Part shown: one piece after another, positions 1 to 9,611 of the stretch | How positions within the stretch are numbered: position 1 is the first letter of the stretch | Layout: each line of letters starts with the position of its first letter | DNA from: Burkholderiaceae bacterium | GTDB taxonomy: Bacteria > Pseudomonadota > Gammaproteobacteria > Burkholderiales > Burkholderiaceae_C | Length of the DNA stretch: 64,000 bases | Assembly: GCA_023150375.1 (NCBI GenBank) | Contig: JAKLLA010000002.1 | Location: forward strand, 1 to 64,000 | Direction: 5' to 3' | Translations under genes and position numbers: made by a program | The notes under the pieces: generated by a model | What the model saw: only the letters and a program-made list of their open reading frames with translations | What the model was told of the DNA's origin: nothing | Databases searched by the model: none

Positions 1-144
1 GAGTGGAAGGAGTTCCGCACGCCCGACTTCGAGGTGCTGCGCGAGCACCTGAAGGACCGCCGCGTCTTCGACGGGCGCAACCTCTACGAGCCGGCGCTGA
101 TCCGCAGCTTCGGGCTCGAGTACCAGGCCATCGGGCGGCCCTGA
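1..144 (+). CDS. ugd: UDP-glucose 6-dehydrogenase, C-terminal fragment (5' truncated by window edge)
   Basis: Frame 1 reads EWKEFRTPDFEVLREHLKDRRVFDGRNLYEPALIRSFGLEYQAIGRP*, typical of the UDP-glucose dehydrogenase C-terminus (EWxEF, VFDGRN). Confidence 0.85.
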   Translation, partial: EWKEFRTPDFEVLREHLKDRRVFDGRNLYEPALIRSFGLEYQAIGRP

Positions 145-176
145 AGGAGGCCCCGACGCCCCTCGGAGACCGCGCC

Positions 177-205
177 GCCGCCGCGCCCTTCAGGGCGCCG
201 GCGGC
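177..205. terminator. Putative bidirectional terminator between convergent ugd and EpsL-like gene
   Basis: Stem gcgccc-ttca-gggcgc (183-198), extendable by 6 bp on each side with a one-nt bulge; located between convergent genes. Confidence 0.5.
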
Positions 206-244
206 CGCGTCGAAGCCCTTCTGCGGCGCAGGCGTCGGCGCAGT

Positions 245-1471
245 TCAGCGCAGGAAGGCCTGGGCGTAGCAGCCCAGGCTGTTGTCGCTGTAGGCGTAGG
301 TCAGGGAGGACAGCTCGTTGCTGACGCCGCGGTTCTCCCAGCTCAGGCTGCAGCCCAGCTCCAGGTTGCGCAGCAGCTCGTAGTTCACCCCGAGCGAGGC
401 GGTGGTGGTGCGGTCGCGGGTGGTCTGGGTGAGCGTGTCACCGGGCACCTTCAGGGCCGCATCGAGGGTGCGGCGGGCATAGCCGATGCGCGCGTCGAGC
501 CGCACCTTCGAGGTGGCCTGCCAGCCTGTGCTCAGCGTGACCGAGTCGCGCATGCGGGCGTCGCTGGCATCGCTGTAGGCCAGGCCTGCCTCGCCGTAGC
601 TGCCCACCGTGCTGTCGCGGCTGACGCGCAGGCCGATCGAGGACTTGCCGCTGGCCTGCCAGGTCCAGCCCAGCGCGCCGGTCCAGCTGCTGCCGTCGCG
701 CTGCCGGGCCCGGCTGTGCGACTCGCGGGTGCGCGCCAGCGTGGCATCCAGCGTGCTCGCACCGCTGGGGCGCCAGACCAGGCCCAGGTTGACGTCGTCG
801 CGGTCGACATCGTTCGCACCGGCGGCGCTGTACTCGGGGTAGCGGGCGTCGGTGTGCCGCAGGCCGAGCCGCGTGGACAGGTCCGGGCTGGGCGCCCAGA
901 CCAGTGCGGCGTTGTAGCTGGTCTGATCCAGGTTGGAGCTGCGGTAGGTGCTGGAGGAATAGCGGTTGCGGTTGGCAGCGGCGCCAGCCTCGAAGGTCAG
1001 ACGCGTGACCACGCCCAGGCGGGCCTGCGCCGACAGCCCCTCGTTGCGCAGCAGGGTGCGCTGGGTGTCCGCGCGCGAGGTGTCCTGGTACAGCGTCTGG
1101 TTGGCCGTGGCCACCAGGTTGCCCGACAGGCGCTCCACGGTGGCCCAGTCGAGCCGACCCAGCAGGCTGTAGTCGGTGTGGTCGTACTCGCGCACCCGGT
1201 TGTAGCGCCGGTGGTCGGCCGACAGGTCCACCAGCAGTCGCGAGCGCCCCAGCGGCTGGTCGATGCCGGCGCGCAGACCGGCGGTGGTGATGGTGTCGCG
1301 CTGCTCCTGGCCGTCACGGGCGCGCCGCACGTTGCTGTCCGACGTCACCCCGAGGTTGGCGCCGAGGTAGTAGGGACTGGTCTCGGCCTGGACGGCCGCA
1401 CCCACGCAGGCCAGTACAAGCAGCACCGGTGCGCGACGCAGGCCGGCGGGAAATCGGGAGGAACTCGACAT
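245..1471 (-). CDS. Outer-membrane beta-barrel protein, EpsL-like exopolysaccharide-associated
   Basis: MSSSSRFPAGLRRAPVLLVLACVGAAVQAETSPYYLGANLGVTSDSN...: signal peptide, alternating beta-strand pattern, terminal aromatic-rich strand; next to ugd. Confidence 0.65.
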   Translation of the reverse strand: MSSSSRFPAGLRRAPVLLVLACVGAAVQAETSPYYLGANLGVTSDSNVRRARDGQEQRDTITTAGLRAGIDQPLGRSRLLVDLSADHRRYNRVREYDHTDYSLLGRLDWATVERLSGNLVATANQTLYQDTSRADTQRTLLRNEGLSAQARLGVVTRLTFEAGAAANRNRYSSSTYRSSNLDQTSYNAALVWAPSPDLSTRLGLRHTDARYPEYSAAGANDVDRDDVNLGLVWRPSGASTLDATLARTRESHSRARQRDGSSWTGALGWTWQASGKSSIGLRVSRDSTVGSYGEAGLAYSDASDARMRDSVTLSTGWQATSKVRLDARIGYARRTLDAALKVPGDTLTQTTRDRTTTASLGVNYELLRNLELGCSLSWENRGVSNELSSLTYAYSDNSLGCYAQAFLR

Positions 1472-1719
1472 CGGAAGCCTTTCGCGTGAGGAAGGGGCAG
1501 GAAACGGAGGCCATGCGCCCGAGCGCCGCACCCGCCCGTGAAGGCCGTGCGCTGGCGGCCGGAGACCCGGATCCCCGGGATCCGGGCGGAGCGACTTGCG
1601 GGCGCAGCTTTTCGATATCGTAGGCGACGCGCACGCCGATCGTCTCGACCCGTCCCGATTCGCCGCGCTGGCCGTGAACCTGTGCCCAGCCGGCGAGGCG
1701 GCCCCGAGGGCGCGGGCTC

Positions 1720-3903
1720 TCAGGCCGGCGCCCAGACCGTGCGGGTCGGCGCCCCGGGCGTCCCCAGCCAGTCCGCCAGCGCCGCGGCCGGCAGCGGCTC
1801 GGCGAACAGGTAGCCCTGCATCGTGTCGCAGCCCAGCCGGCTCAGCACCTCGCGCTGGCGATGGTTCTCGACGCCCTCGGCGATCACGCGCAGTCCCAGC
1901 GAGCGCGCCAGCGCGAGGATCGCCGAGATCACCGCCGAGCTCTGCTCGGTGATGCCGAGGTTGTGGACGAAGGAGCGGTCGATCTTCAGCTCGCTGATGG
2001 GGAGCTGGGTCAGGTAGGCCAGCGACGAGTAGCCGGTGCCGAAGTCGTCGATCGAGATGCCCACGCCGCTGCGCGTCAGGCGGTGCAGCGCCGGGATCAC
2101 CTCCTGCAGGTTCTTCATCAGGCCGGTCTCGGTGATCTCCAGCTCGAGGGCGCGCAGGGGCACGCCATGCAGCACGGCCGCACGCTGGATCTGCTCGACC
2201 AGGTCGCTGCGCTCGAAGGCCCGGCTGGGCAGGTTGATCGCCACGCTCAGGTCCAGCCCGGACTCGTCGCGCCAGCTGCGGATCTGCCGCGCGGCCTCCC
2301 GGATCGCCCATTCGCTCATCGGCACGATCAGCCCGGTTTCCTCGGCCAGCGGGATGAAGTCCGCCGGCAGCACCAGTTCCGTGCCGCGCCGCCAGCGCAT
2401 CAGCGCCTCCACGCCGGTGACGCGGTGCCCCCCCACCTCGACCTTGGGCTGGTAGTGCAGCACCAGTTCGCCACGCTCGAGGGCCTTGTGCAGGGCACTC
2501 TCGAGTTCGAGCTTCTGGCGACTCTGGCCGGCCAGGTGCGGGCGGTAGGCCTGCGCGGCGTTGCGTCCGGCCGACTTGACCGAATACATCGCCACGTCGG
2601 CGTTGCGCAGCAGGTCGACCACGCTGTGGCCGTCGCGCGGGTAGATCGCGATGCCCACGCTGGCGGTGACGAAGTACTCCCGCCCCTCCAGCAGCACCGG
2701 CGCGCGGGTGGCCTGCAGCAGCCGCTCGGCCAGCCGCTTGGCGCAGGCCTCGCCGTCGATCTCGGGCAGCAGCGCGACGAACTCGTCGCCGCCCAGCCGT
2801 CCGACCGCCTCCAGCACGCGATGGCTGTGCAGCGGGTTGAGCTCGACGCCCAGGTCACCCAGCGCGTCGCCCGGGTTCAGGCAGGCGCGCAGGCGCCGGC
2901 CGATCTCCACCAGCAGTTCATCGCCGGCGCCGTGCCCGAGGGTGTCGTTGATGCCCTTGAAGCGGTCCAGGTCGATGAGCAGCAGCGCGAAGCGGTGCCC
3001 GAGCCGGCGCGCATGCTCGAGGGCGCGCTCGGCCCGCCACATCAGCTGGCGCCGGTTCGGCAGGCCGGTGAGCGAGTCGAAGTTGGCCAGGTGCTTGATG
3101 CGGTCCTCGATCATGCGCCGGTCGGTGACGTCCTGGATCACCCCGGTGTAGCCGCAGAGATTGCCATGTTCGTCGAATTCCGGCTCGGCCTCGATGTGGA
3201 TGATGCGGCGGCGCCCGTCGGGCAGGGCCACGGTGGCATCGGTGTCCAGCACGGTGCTGTGACGCAGCACCTCGCGCAGCAGCGCGGCCATGCCGTGCCG
3301 CTCCGCACCCACCAGCATGCGCAGCATGCGGCGCAGGCCGAGGCGGCGGTCGCGCGGACTGCGCCCGAGCACGCGCAGGGCCTCGGGCTCCAGGCGCAGG
3401 CCACGCGGCCCGAAGCGCCAGTCGAAGCTGCCCATGCGGGCCAGGTCCTGCGCACGCGCCAGCTTGGCACGGCTGCGCAGCAGCTCGTGGTGGGTGCGCG
3501 CCGAGCGCAGCAGGTTGCGCACCCGGCCGCACAGCAGGCTCCACTGCGTGGACTTGACGAAGAAGTCGGTCGCCCCGGCGTCGTAGGCCCGCTCGATCGA
3601 GGCGTCGTCGTCCAGGCCGGTGAGCATGAGCACCGGCAGCAGCTCGCAGCCGGGCAGGCTGCGCAGGCGCCGGCAGGTCTCGAAGCCGTCCAGCCCGGGC
3701 ATCAGGGCGTCCAGCACGATCAGGTCGGGCGTCCAGTCCTGCAGCAGGCGCAGCGCCGCCGCGCCGCCGGAAGCCTCGCGCACCTGCATGCCGCGCGAGC
3801 GCAGCGCGCTGGCGGTCAGCAGCAGATTGACCTCGTCGTCGTCGACCAGCAGCACGCCCGGCGGTGCACGCTCGTCGTCGCCCTCCTCGCGCGGCAGGCT
3901 CAT
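1720..3903 (-). CDS. Response regulator with REC-PAS-GGDEF-EAL domains (c-di-GMP metabolism)
   Basis: REC (LLVDDDEVN...LIVLDALMPG), PAS/PAC, GGDEF intact (RLGGDEF), EAL intact ([18 protein letters not shown]). Overlaps upstream kinase gene by 4 nt. Confidence 0.92.
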   Translation of the reverse strand: MSLPREEGDDERAPPGVLLVDDDEVNLLLTASALRSRGMQVREASGGAAALRLLQDWTPDLIVLDALMPGLDGFETCRRLRSLPGCELLPVLMLTGLDDDASIERAYDAGATDFFVKSTQWSLLCGRVRNLLRSARTHHELLRSRAKLARAQDLARMGSFDWRFGPRGLRLEPEALRVLGRSPRDRRLGLRRMLRMLVGAERHGMAALLREVLRHSTVLDTDATVALPDGRRRIIHIEAEPEFDEHGNLCGYTGVIQDVTDRRMIEDRIKHLANFDSLTGLPNRRQLMWRAERALEHARRLGHRFALLLIDLDRFKGINDTLGHGAGDELLVEIGRRLRACLNPGDALGDLGVELNPLHSHRVLEAVGRLGGDEFVALLPEIDGEACAKRLAERLLQATRAPVLLEGREYFVTASVGIAIYPRDGHSVVDLLRNADVAMYSVKSAGRNAAQAYRPHLAGQSRQKLELESALHKALERGELVLHYQPKVEVGGHRVTGVEALMRWRRGTELVLPADFIPLAEETGLIVPMSEWAIREAARQIRSWRDESGLDLSVAINLPSRAFERSDLVEQIQRAAVLHGVPLRALELEITETGLMKNLQEVIPALHRLTRSGVGISIDDFGTGYSSLAYLTQLPISELKIDRSFVHNLGITEQSSAVISAILALARSLGLRVIAEGVENHRQREVLSRLGCDTMQGYLFAEPLPAAALADWLGTPGAPTRTVWAPA

Positions 3904-6900
3904 CCGGCGCTCCCGCCGCCGGATCGCATCGGGTCGGGCGGCAACAGCGCGCGCAGGGCGTCGCGGGCCTGGCCCATGGCCAGTTGCAGGCGGTCGAGCC
4001 AGGGCGCCAGCGCCTCGACCGACTCACCCGCACGCAGGCGGCGGTCGCATTCGCGGCTGTCCTCGCTCAGGCGCAGGGCGCCGACATTGGCCGCGGAGGA
4101 CTTCAGCGTGTGGGCGATGCGCTGCAGGGCCGCGACATCCCCGCCGGCGCGCGCCTGGGCGAGGTGCAGCAGATCGCGCGCCACCGAGGCGTCGAAGGCA
4201 GCCAAGACTCTTTCCACCAGGTGATTTTGCCCCTCGGGGTCCAGCTGGCGCAGGCGCTGCAGCGCAGCAGGATCCAGGAGCGGCAATCCTTCACCGTTTT
4301 GCGCTGGCACGTCGGTCTCGCAGGCCTGCGAGGGCTGCGGCCGCACCGCCGCCGGCAGCAGGCGCTGCAGCAGCGCCAGCAGCTGGCCCATGCGGAAGGG
4401 CTTGGGCAGGTAGGCCACAAAGCCCAGGCCGAGCAGGTGGGCCTCGTCGCCCTGCTGGGTGTGCGCCGTCACCGCCACCACCGGCGGCACCGGGCGGCCG
4501 TTCCCGGCCGAGGCCTGCAGCTGGCGCAGCGCCTCGATGCCGTCCATGCCGGGCATCTGGATGTCCATCAGCACCAGATCGAAGGATGCCCCTTCCAGCG
4601 CCTGCAACCCCTCGACGGCCGAGGCGCAGACCTGCACCTGCGCGCCGCAGCGGCGCAGCATCTGCGCCATCACCTCCTGGTTGACCGGATGGTCCTCCAC
4701 CACCAGCACGCGCGCGGCCACGCCCACCTGCGCGACCCGCTGCGGCGCTGCGGACAGCGCGGGCAGGTCGGGTCCCGGCGAGGCCAGCCGGCCCACCTCG
4801 AAGGTGAAGCCGAAGGTCGAGCCCTGTCCGGGCTGGCTGTGCACCGTGAACTGCCCGCCCATCAGCTCGACCAGCTGGCGCGAGATCGCCAGCCCCAGCC
4901 CGCTGCCGCCATGACGCCGCGCCATGCCCTCGTGCAGCTGCACGAAGGCGGCGAACAGCCGGGGCAGTTCCGCCGCGGCAATGCCGATGCCGGTGTCGTG
5001 CACCCGGCAGCACAGGCGCAGCCGATCCTCGGCCGCACAGACCGCCGGCTCGGCCAGACCCAGCGCGACGCGCACCTCGCCACGGTCGGTGAACTTGATC
5101 GCGTTGCCCACCAGGTTGGCCAGCACCTGACGCAGGCGCAGCGCATCGGCACTGACCTGTCCGGGCAGCGCCGGGTCGGCCTCGAAGTGCAGCTGCAGGC
5201 CTTTGGCCTGCGCGCGCGGCGCCATCAGCTCGAGCAGATCCTGCACCAGGGGGCGCAACGCCACCGGGGCAGGCCTCAGCTCGAGACGGCCGGACTCGAT
5301 CTTGGCGAAGTCCAGCACGTCGTTGAGGATCTCGAGCAGGTGCTCGCCGGAGCGGTACACCGCCTCGGCGAAGCGGCGCTGCCGCTCGCCCAGCGCGGAG
5401 TCGAGCAGCAGCTCGGTCATGCCGAGGATGCCGTTCATCGGCGTGCGGATCTCGTGGCTCATGGTTGCCAGGAAACGCCCCTTGGCCAGGCTGGCGGCCT
5501 CGGCGGCGTCGCGCGCAGCCTGCAGCTGCAGGGCCTGCAGGTGCGCCTGCGTGACGTCGTCGAGCAGCCCGTAGACGCGCAGCCCGCCGTCGGGCAAGGC
5601 CAGCGTGCGCGTGCGCCGGCGCAGCCAGCGCAGGCCGCGCCGCGGGTGCTGCATGCGCACCGTGACGTCGGAGGGCTCCAGGCTCAACTCGCGCGCACGC
5701 TGGGCCTGCAGCAGGGGCCGGTCCTCCTCCAGCACCTCCGACAGCAGCAGCGCATCGGCCGACAGCGCCTGCAGGTCGTCGATGCCCAGCATGTCCAGCA
5801 CGCGCGGGCTGAGGTACAGGCAGCGCCCCTCCAGCGGATCGGCGACGAACACCCCCTCGTCGATGGACTCCACCAGTTCGCGGTAGCGCTGCTCGGATTC
5901 GCGCAGCGTCTGCTCGCTGCGGCGCAGCTGCGTCACATCGCGCAACTGGCTGATGACGATGCGCGCACCGCCGCCATGCCCGCCGACGGCGACATGGCGC
6001 GCCGCCACCACCCGCTCGCCGTCGACGCTGCGCCAGCGGAACTCGTGCTCCACCGGCAGGCGCCGCCGCAGCGCCTCGCGCACCTGGGGGGCAATCAGCT
6101 CGGCCAGCCCGGGGCCCAGGGCCTGCGTGAGCGGCTGGCCCGAGACCAGATCGCCGCTGGCGCCGAACTCGAGTTCGGCGTGGCGGTTCAGCGAGATCAC
6201 CTGCAGGTCGCGCGCATCCAGCGCCACCAGGCTGATGGGCAGGTTGTCGGTGAGCGCCTCCAGGATCTCGCGGCCCTCGTCCAGCCCGACCTGGCGCAGC
6301 CGGCGTTCGCTGACGTCCTTGCACAGGCAGATGTACTGCAGCCGTCCGCTGCTTTCGTCCATGGCCAGCTGCGCGTCCACCTCCAGCCAGTAGGCCTCCG
6401 CCGGCGCCAGGCAGACCGCGCCGCGGCGGGCCAGGAACTCGAGGCGAAAGGCGCTGCCCGCACCGAAGCGCGCGCGCAGCAGCTGGGCCGGGCGCAGGTC
6501 GTCGGCATCGCGCACCAGCACCTCCCAGAGCGGCCGGCCGCGCACCTCGGCGCTGGGGTGTCCGGTGAGCTCGGCGAAGTCGGGATGGGCCCACTCGATC
6601 ACGCCCTCCGCGTCGGTGATCACCGCGCCGCGCGCCGTGCGCGAGGCCAGCATCGCCAGGCGGCCGTACTGCTGGGCCTGCAGCCAGGCGGCGCGCTGGG
6701 TGTCCTCGCGCCGTGCCACCTCGCCCAGCTGCAGGCCGGCCAGCTCCAGCTGCATCCAGGTCGCCGGGTCCGGCGGCACCGGATCGTGGAACTCGAGGGC
6801 CGCCACCGCACGCCCCTGCAGACCCACCGGCAGCACCAGCAGCCGCCGGGTCTGCGTCGGGCGCCAGGGACGCCGCGGCAGGACCTGCGGCGGGCCGGCC

Positions 6901-7256
6901 AGCGTGGCCTGCAGGCCGATCAGGGCCGCGCCCAGGGCGGGCTCGCCCGGGTCGGCCAGCACCAGCGCGTCGAGGTCGATGCAGTCGAGCTCCGCGCTGC
7001 CGGCTTCCGGCCAGGTCTGCAGCAGCACGCCGTCCAGGCGCCAGTCGTGCACGCGCAGACGCACGCCGCGCCGGGCGCCCAGGCGGTCGGCGAGCCGCTC
7101 GGCCGCCAGCGCCAGCGCCTCGGCCAGCCCCGCTGCCGCGTGCAGGCGCCGGCCGAGGTCCAGCGACTGCGCCAGCAGGTCGTCAGGCGCTGCCCCGGGC
7201 TCGGCCGGCGCGGTCGGCCGCGCGGCCACCGGGTCGACAGGGATGGAGGCAGGCAT
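3900..7256 (-). CDS. Hybrid sensor histidine kinase (GAF/PAS-HisKA-HATPase-REC-Hpt)
   Basis: H-box MSHEIRTPMNGILGMTELLL, HATPase GGSGLGLAISRQLVELMGG, REC VLVVEDHPVNQEV...LVLMDIQMPGMDG, Hpt AHTLKSSAANVGA. Confidence 0.93.
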   Translation of the reverse strand: MPASIPVDPVAARPTAPAEPGAAPDDLLAQSLDLGRRLHAAAGLAEALALAAERLADRLGARRGVRLRVHDWRLDGVLLQTWPEAGSAELDCIDLDALVLADPGEPALGAALIGLQATLAGPPQVLPRRPWRPTQTRRLLVLPVGLQGRAVAALEFHDPVPPDPATWMQLELAGLQLGEVARREDTQRAAWLQAQQYGRLAMLASRTARGAVITDAEGVIEWAHPDFAELTGHPSAEVRGRPLWEVLVRDADDLRPAQLLRARFGAGSAFRLEFLARRGAVCLAPAEAYWLEVDAQLAMDESSGRLQYICLCKDVSERRLRQVGLDEGREILEALTDNLPISLVALDARDLQVISLNRHAELEFGASGDLVSGQPLTQALGPGLAELIAPQVREALRRRLPVEHEFRWRSVDGERVVAARHVAVGGHGGGARIVISQLRDVTQLRRSEQTLRESEQRYRELVESIDEGVFVADPLEGRCLYLSPRVLDMLGIDDLQALSADALLLSEVLEEDRPLLQAQRARELSLEPSDVTVRMQHPRRGLRWLRRRTRTLALPDGGLRVYGLLDDVTQAHLQALQLQAARDAAEAASLAKGRFLATMSHEIRTPMNGILGMTELLLDSALGERQRRFAEAVYRSGEHLLEILNDVLDFAKIESGRLELRPAPVALRPLVQDLLELMAPRAQAKGLQLHFEADPALPGQVSADALRLRQVLANLVGNAIKFTDRGEVRVALGLAEPAVCAAEDRLRLCCRVHDTGIGIAAAELPRLFAAFVQLHEGMARRHGGSGLGLAISRQLVELMGGQFTVHSQPGQGSTFGFTFEVGRLASPGPDLPALSAAPQRVAQVGVAARVLVVEDHPVNQEVMAQMLRRCGAQVQVCASAVEGLQALEGASFDLVLMDIQMPGMDGIEALRQLQASAGNGRPVPPVVAVTAHTQQGDEAHLLGLGFVAYLPKPFRMGQLLALLQRLLPAAVRPQPSQACETDVPAQNGEGLPLLDPAALQRLRQLDPEGQNHLVERVLAAFDASVARDLLHLAQARAGGDVAALQRIAHTLKSSAANVGALRLSEDSRECDRRLRAGESVEALAPWLDRLQLAMGQARDALRALLPPDPMRSGGGSAG

Positions 7257-7463
7257 CAGGACGGCTCTCGCTGCTGGAAGGAATCGGGCTGGCCCGCGGG
7301 CCACGGGCGGCGCGCAGCATAGGCCGCACAGACCTTCCGGCGCACCCGCCCGGGTGCAGCCGGCTGCACGCGCGCGCCGATGGCGCGGAATTTGCCCGCC
7401 CTGGGCGGATCGCGCGGCACGGCACGCGCCGCCGCCCGGGCGCACCCGAAGTCGCTCCCTACA

Positions 7464-8879
7464 ATGCCCCGCATGCCTGCCCCGCCCCCGCCTTCGCCGC
7501 CCTCCCCGGCCATCCGGGCGCCGGCAGGCCTCTCGCGGGGACAGGTGCTGAGCCTGGCGTCGGCCGGCCTGGCAGCGCTGCTGGCACTGCTGCTGCTGAC
7601 CTGGTCGCTGCCGCGGGCCCTGCCCACCGCAGCGCACGCTCCGGCCCTGGCCGCCACGCTGGCCGTGGGGGCCGCCCTGCTGCTGCTGCTGGCGCTGGCC
7701 TGGCTGCTGCGCGAAGGCGCGCGCCTGGTCACGGCCGCGGCCGGGCGCAGCGCGCCGCTGCCCGCTCGGCCGCCGGCGCCGGCCGACCTGCCCGGCGGGG
7801 CGGGCAACGCTTCGGCCTCACCCCTGCGCTGGCAGATCGACCTGCTGTGCCGGCTGCCCGGCGTCGGACTGCTGCTGCAGCCTGCCGCCGGCGACTGGGT
7901 GGTGATCGCGCTGCATCGAAGCAGCGGCCCGGGCCTGCCGGCGGGACAGCCCTGGCCGGACCTGCCCGGCGGCCTGTCGCACGAGCGCCTGCAGCCGCTG
8001 GCGCAGCTTCTGGCCGCCCATCCGGCCTGGCCGGGCGAAACCATCCGGCGGGCCCTGGCGGACGAAGCCCCGCCGGGCGACGACGCCCTCGCACGCCGCC
8101 TGCCGCTGCTCGACGGCGCCTGCATCGTCTGGCTGCCCGCGCGCGGCGCGCCGGCCCCGGCAGCGACGGCGGACGCCACACCGCTGGACGAGCGCGAATC
8201 GATCGCCTACAGCGTCTCGCACGACCTGCGCGCGCCGATCCGCGTGATCGAGGGCTTCACCCGCATCGTGCGCGAGGACTACGGGCCGGTGCTGGACCGC
8301 ATCGGCAACGACCACCTGGACCGCGTGCTCGGTGCGGCCGCGCGCATGAACGGCATGATCGACGCGCTGCTGGGGCTGGCGAGGCTGTCCACACAGACGC
8401 TGGCGCGCCAGCCGGTGCCGCTGTCGCAGATCGCGCTGCAGATCGCCCAGGAACTGCAGCAGCAGACGCCGCAGCGGCGCGTGGAGTTCCAGATCGAGCC
8501 GGGCCTGGTGGCCCAGGGCGACCCGACCCTGCTGCGCAACGTGATGGAGAACCTGCTCGGCAACGCCTGGAAATACAGCGCCCGGCGCGAGACGGCGCAC
8601 ATCCGCTTCGGCAGCACGCTGCGCCAGCGCCCGGCCGACCTGGGCAGCGACGCCGCGCCCTGCCGGGTCTTCGAGGTCAGCGACGACGGCGCCGGCTTCG
8701 ACATGCGCTTCGCCGACCGCCTGTTCAGCCCCTTCCAGCGCCTGCACAGCGCCAGCGAGTTCGCCGGCAACGGCGTCGGGCTGGCGTCGGTGCGGCGCAT
8801 CGTGCAGCGCCATGGCGGCGAGATCTGGGCCGAGGCCGAGGTCGACCAGGGCGCGCGCTTCTACTTCACGCTGGGGTGA
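7464..8879 (+). CDS. Membrane sensor histidine kinase (phytochrome-type HisKA)
   Basis: Two hydrophobic segments, H-box ESIAYSVSHDLRAPIRVIEGFTRIV, HATPase N-box (ENLLGNAWKYS) and G-box (GNGVGLASVRRIVQRHGG). Confidence 0.9.
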   Translation: MPRMPAPPPPSPPSPAIRAPAGLSRGQVLSLASAGLAALLALLLLTWSLPRALPTAAHAPALAATLAVGAALLLLLALAWLLREGARLVTAAAGRSAPLPARPPAPADLPGGAGNASASPLRWQIDLLCRLPGVGLLLQPAAGDWVVIALHRSSGPGLPAGQPWPDLPGGLSHERLQPLAQLLAAHPAWPGETIRRALADEAPPGDDALARRLPLLDGACIVWLPARGAPAPAATADATPLDERESIAYSVSHDLRAPIRVIEGFTRIVREDYGPVLDRIGNDHLDRVLGAAARMNGMIDALLGLARLSTQTLARQPVPLSQIALQIAQELQQQTPQRRVEFQIEPGLVAQGDPTLLRNVMENLLGNAWKYSARRETAHIRFGSTLRQRPADLGSDAAPCRVFEVSDDGAGFDMRFADRLFSPFQRLHSASEFAGNGVGLASVRRIVQRHGGEIWAEAEVDQGARFYFTLG

Positions 8880-8903
8880 TCCCAGCCGGTCGGAGCCGCC
8901 CGG

Positions 8904-9575
8904 TCAGAGCTGCCCGGGCAGCGCCAGCTGCTCGAGGGCGGCCACCATGGCTGCGGCGCTGTGCTCGAGCGGCCGGCCCTCCTGCTCGGCCAGGCGCTGC
9001 AGGCGCTGCAGCGCCACCTGGCGCGACAGCGAGAAGCGGTGCATCAGGATGCCCACGGCCAGCGGCACCACCGGCAGGCACTCCTGTGCGGCCCGTTGCG
9101 GCGCCACCGCGGACACAGGCGCCGCCCGAGCCGCTGCGGCGAGCGGCTCGGCACGGGCGCGCCCGAGCGCCTGGGCGTAGGCGCGCTCCACCTCCGGCAC
9201 CACCTGCGCCACGTCCAGCGGCTTGACCAGATAGGCCAGCGCCCCCAGCTCGCGGATCTTGGCCTGCGTGGCCTCGTCGCTGAAGGCCGACAGGAACATG
9301 AAGGGAATGTGCAGCTGGTCGCGCAGGTAGGCCGCGACGTCGAAGCCGCTCAGCCCGTCCATGCGGATGTCCAGCAGCGCCAGGGTCGGGCGGTGCTGGC
9401 GCGCCAGCAGGATGGCGTCGTCGCCGTTGTCCGCATCGATCACCTCGAAGCCGGCGTGCACCAGGCCATGCACCAGCGTGGCCAGCACCAGCCGGTCGTC
9501 GTCGACCACCAGCAGGCGCCGCGCCGTGGCCGGCGTCACGTCGGACGGAGGAGGAAGGGAGGAGTCCATGCGCAT
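8904..9575 (-). CDS. Response regulator with REC and ANTAR (RNA-binding antiterminator) domains
   Basis: REC: RLLVVDDDRLVLATLVHGL...LALLDIRMDG...VKPLD; C-terminal GILMHRFSLSRQVALQRLQRLAEQEGRPLEHSAAAMVAA matches the ANTAR pattern. Confidence 0.88.
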   Translation of the reverse strand: MRMDSSLPPPSDVTPATARRLLVVDDDRLVLATLVHGLVHAGFEVIDADNGDDAILLARQHRPTLALLDIRMDGLSGFDVAAYLRDQLHIPFMFLSAFSDEATQAKIRELGALAYLVKPLDVAQVVPEVERAYAQALGRARAEPLAAAARAAPVSAVAPQRAAQECLPVVPLAVGILMHRFSLSRQVALQRLQRLAEQEGRPLEHSAAAMVAALEQLALPGQL

Positions 9576-9611
9576 GCGCCCGTCGGAAGAGAGGATGAGG
9601 CCCGGCCGGTG

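Noticed and set aside
3864-7322. 1152-aa ORF on + strand opposite the hybrid kinase
   Set aside because: Antisense GC-rich shadow ORF: rich in H/Q/R/A with no domain logic, while the - strand has clear kinase domains.
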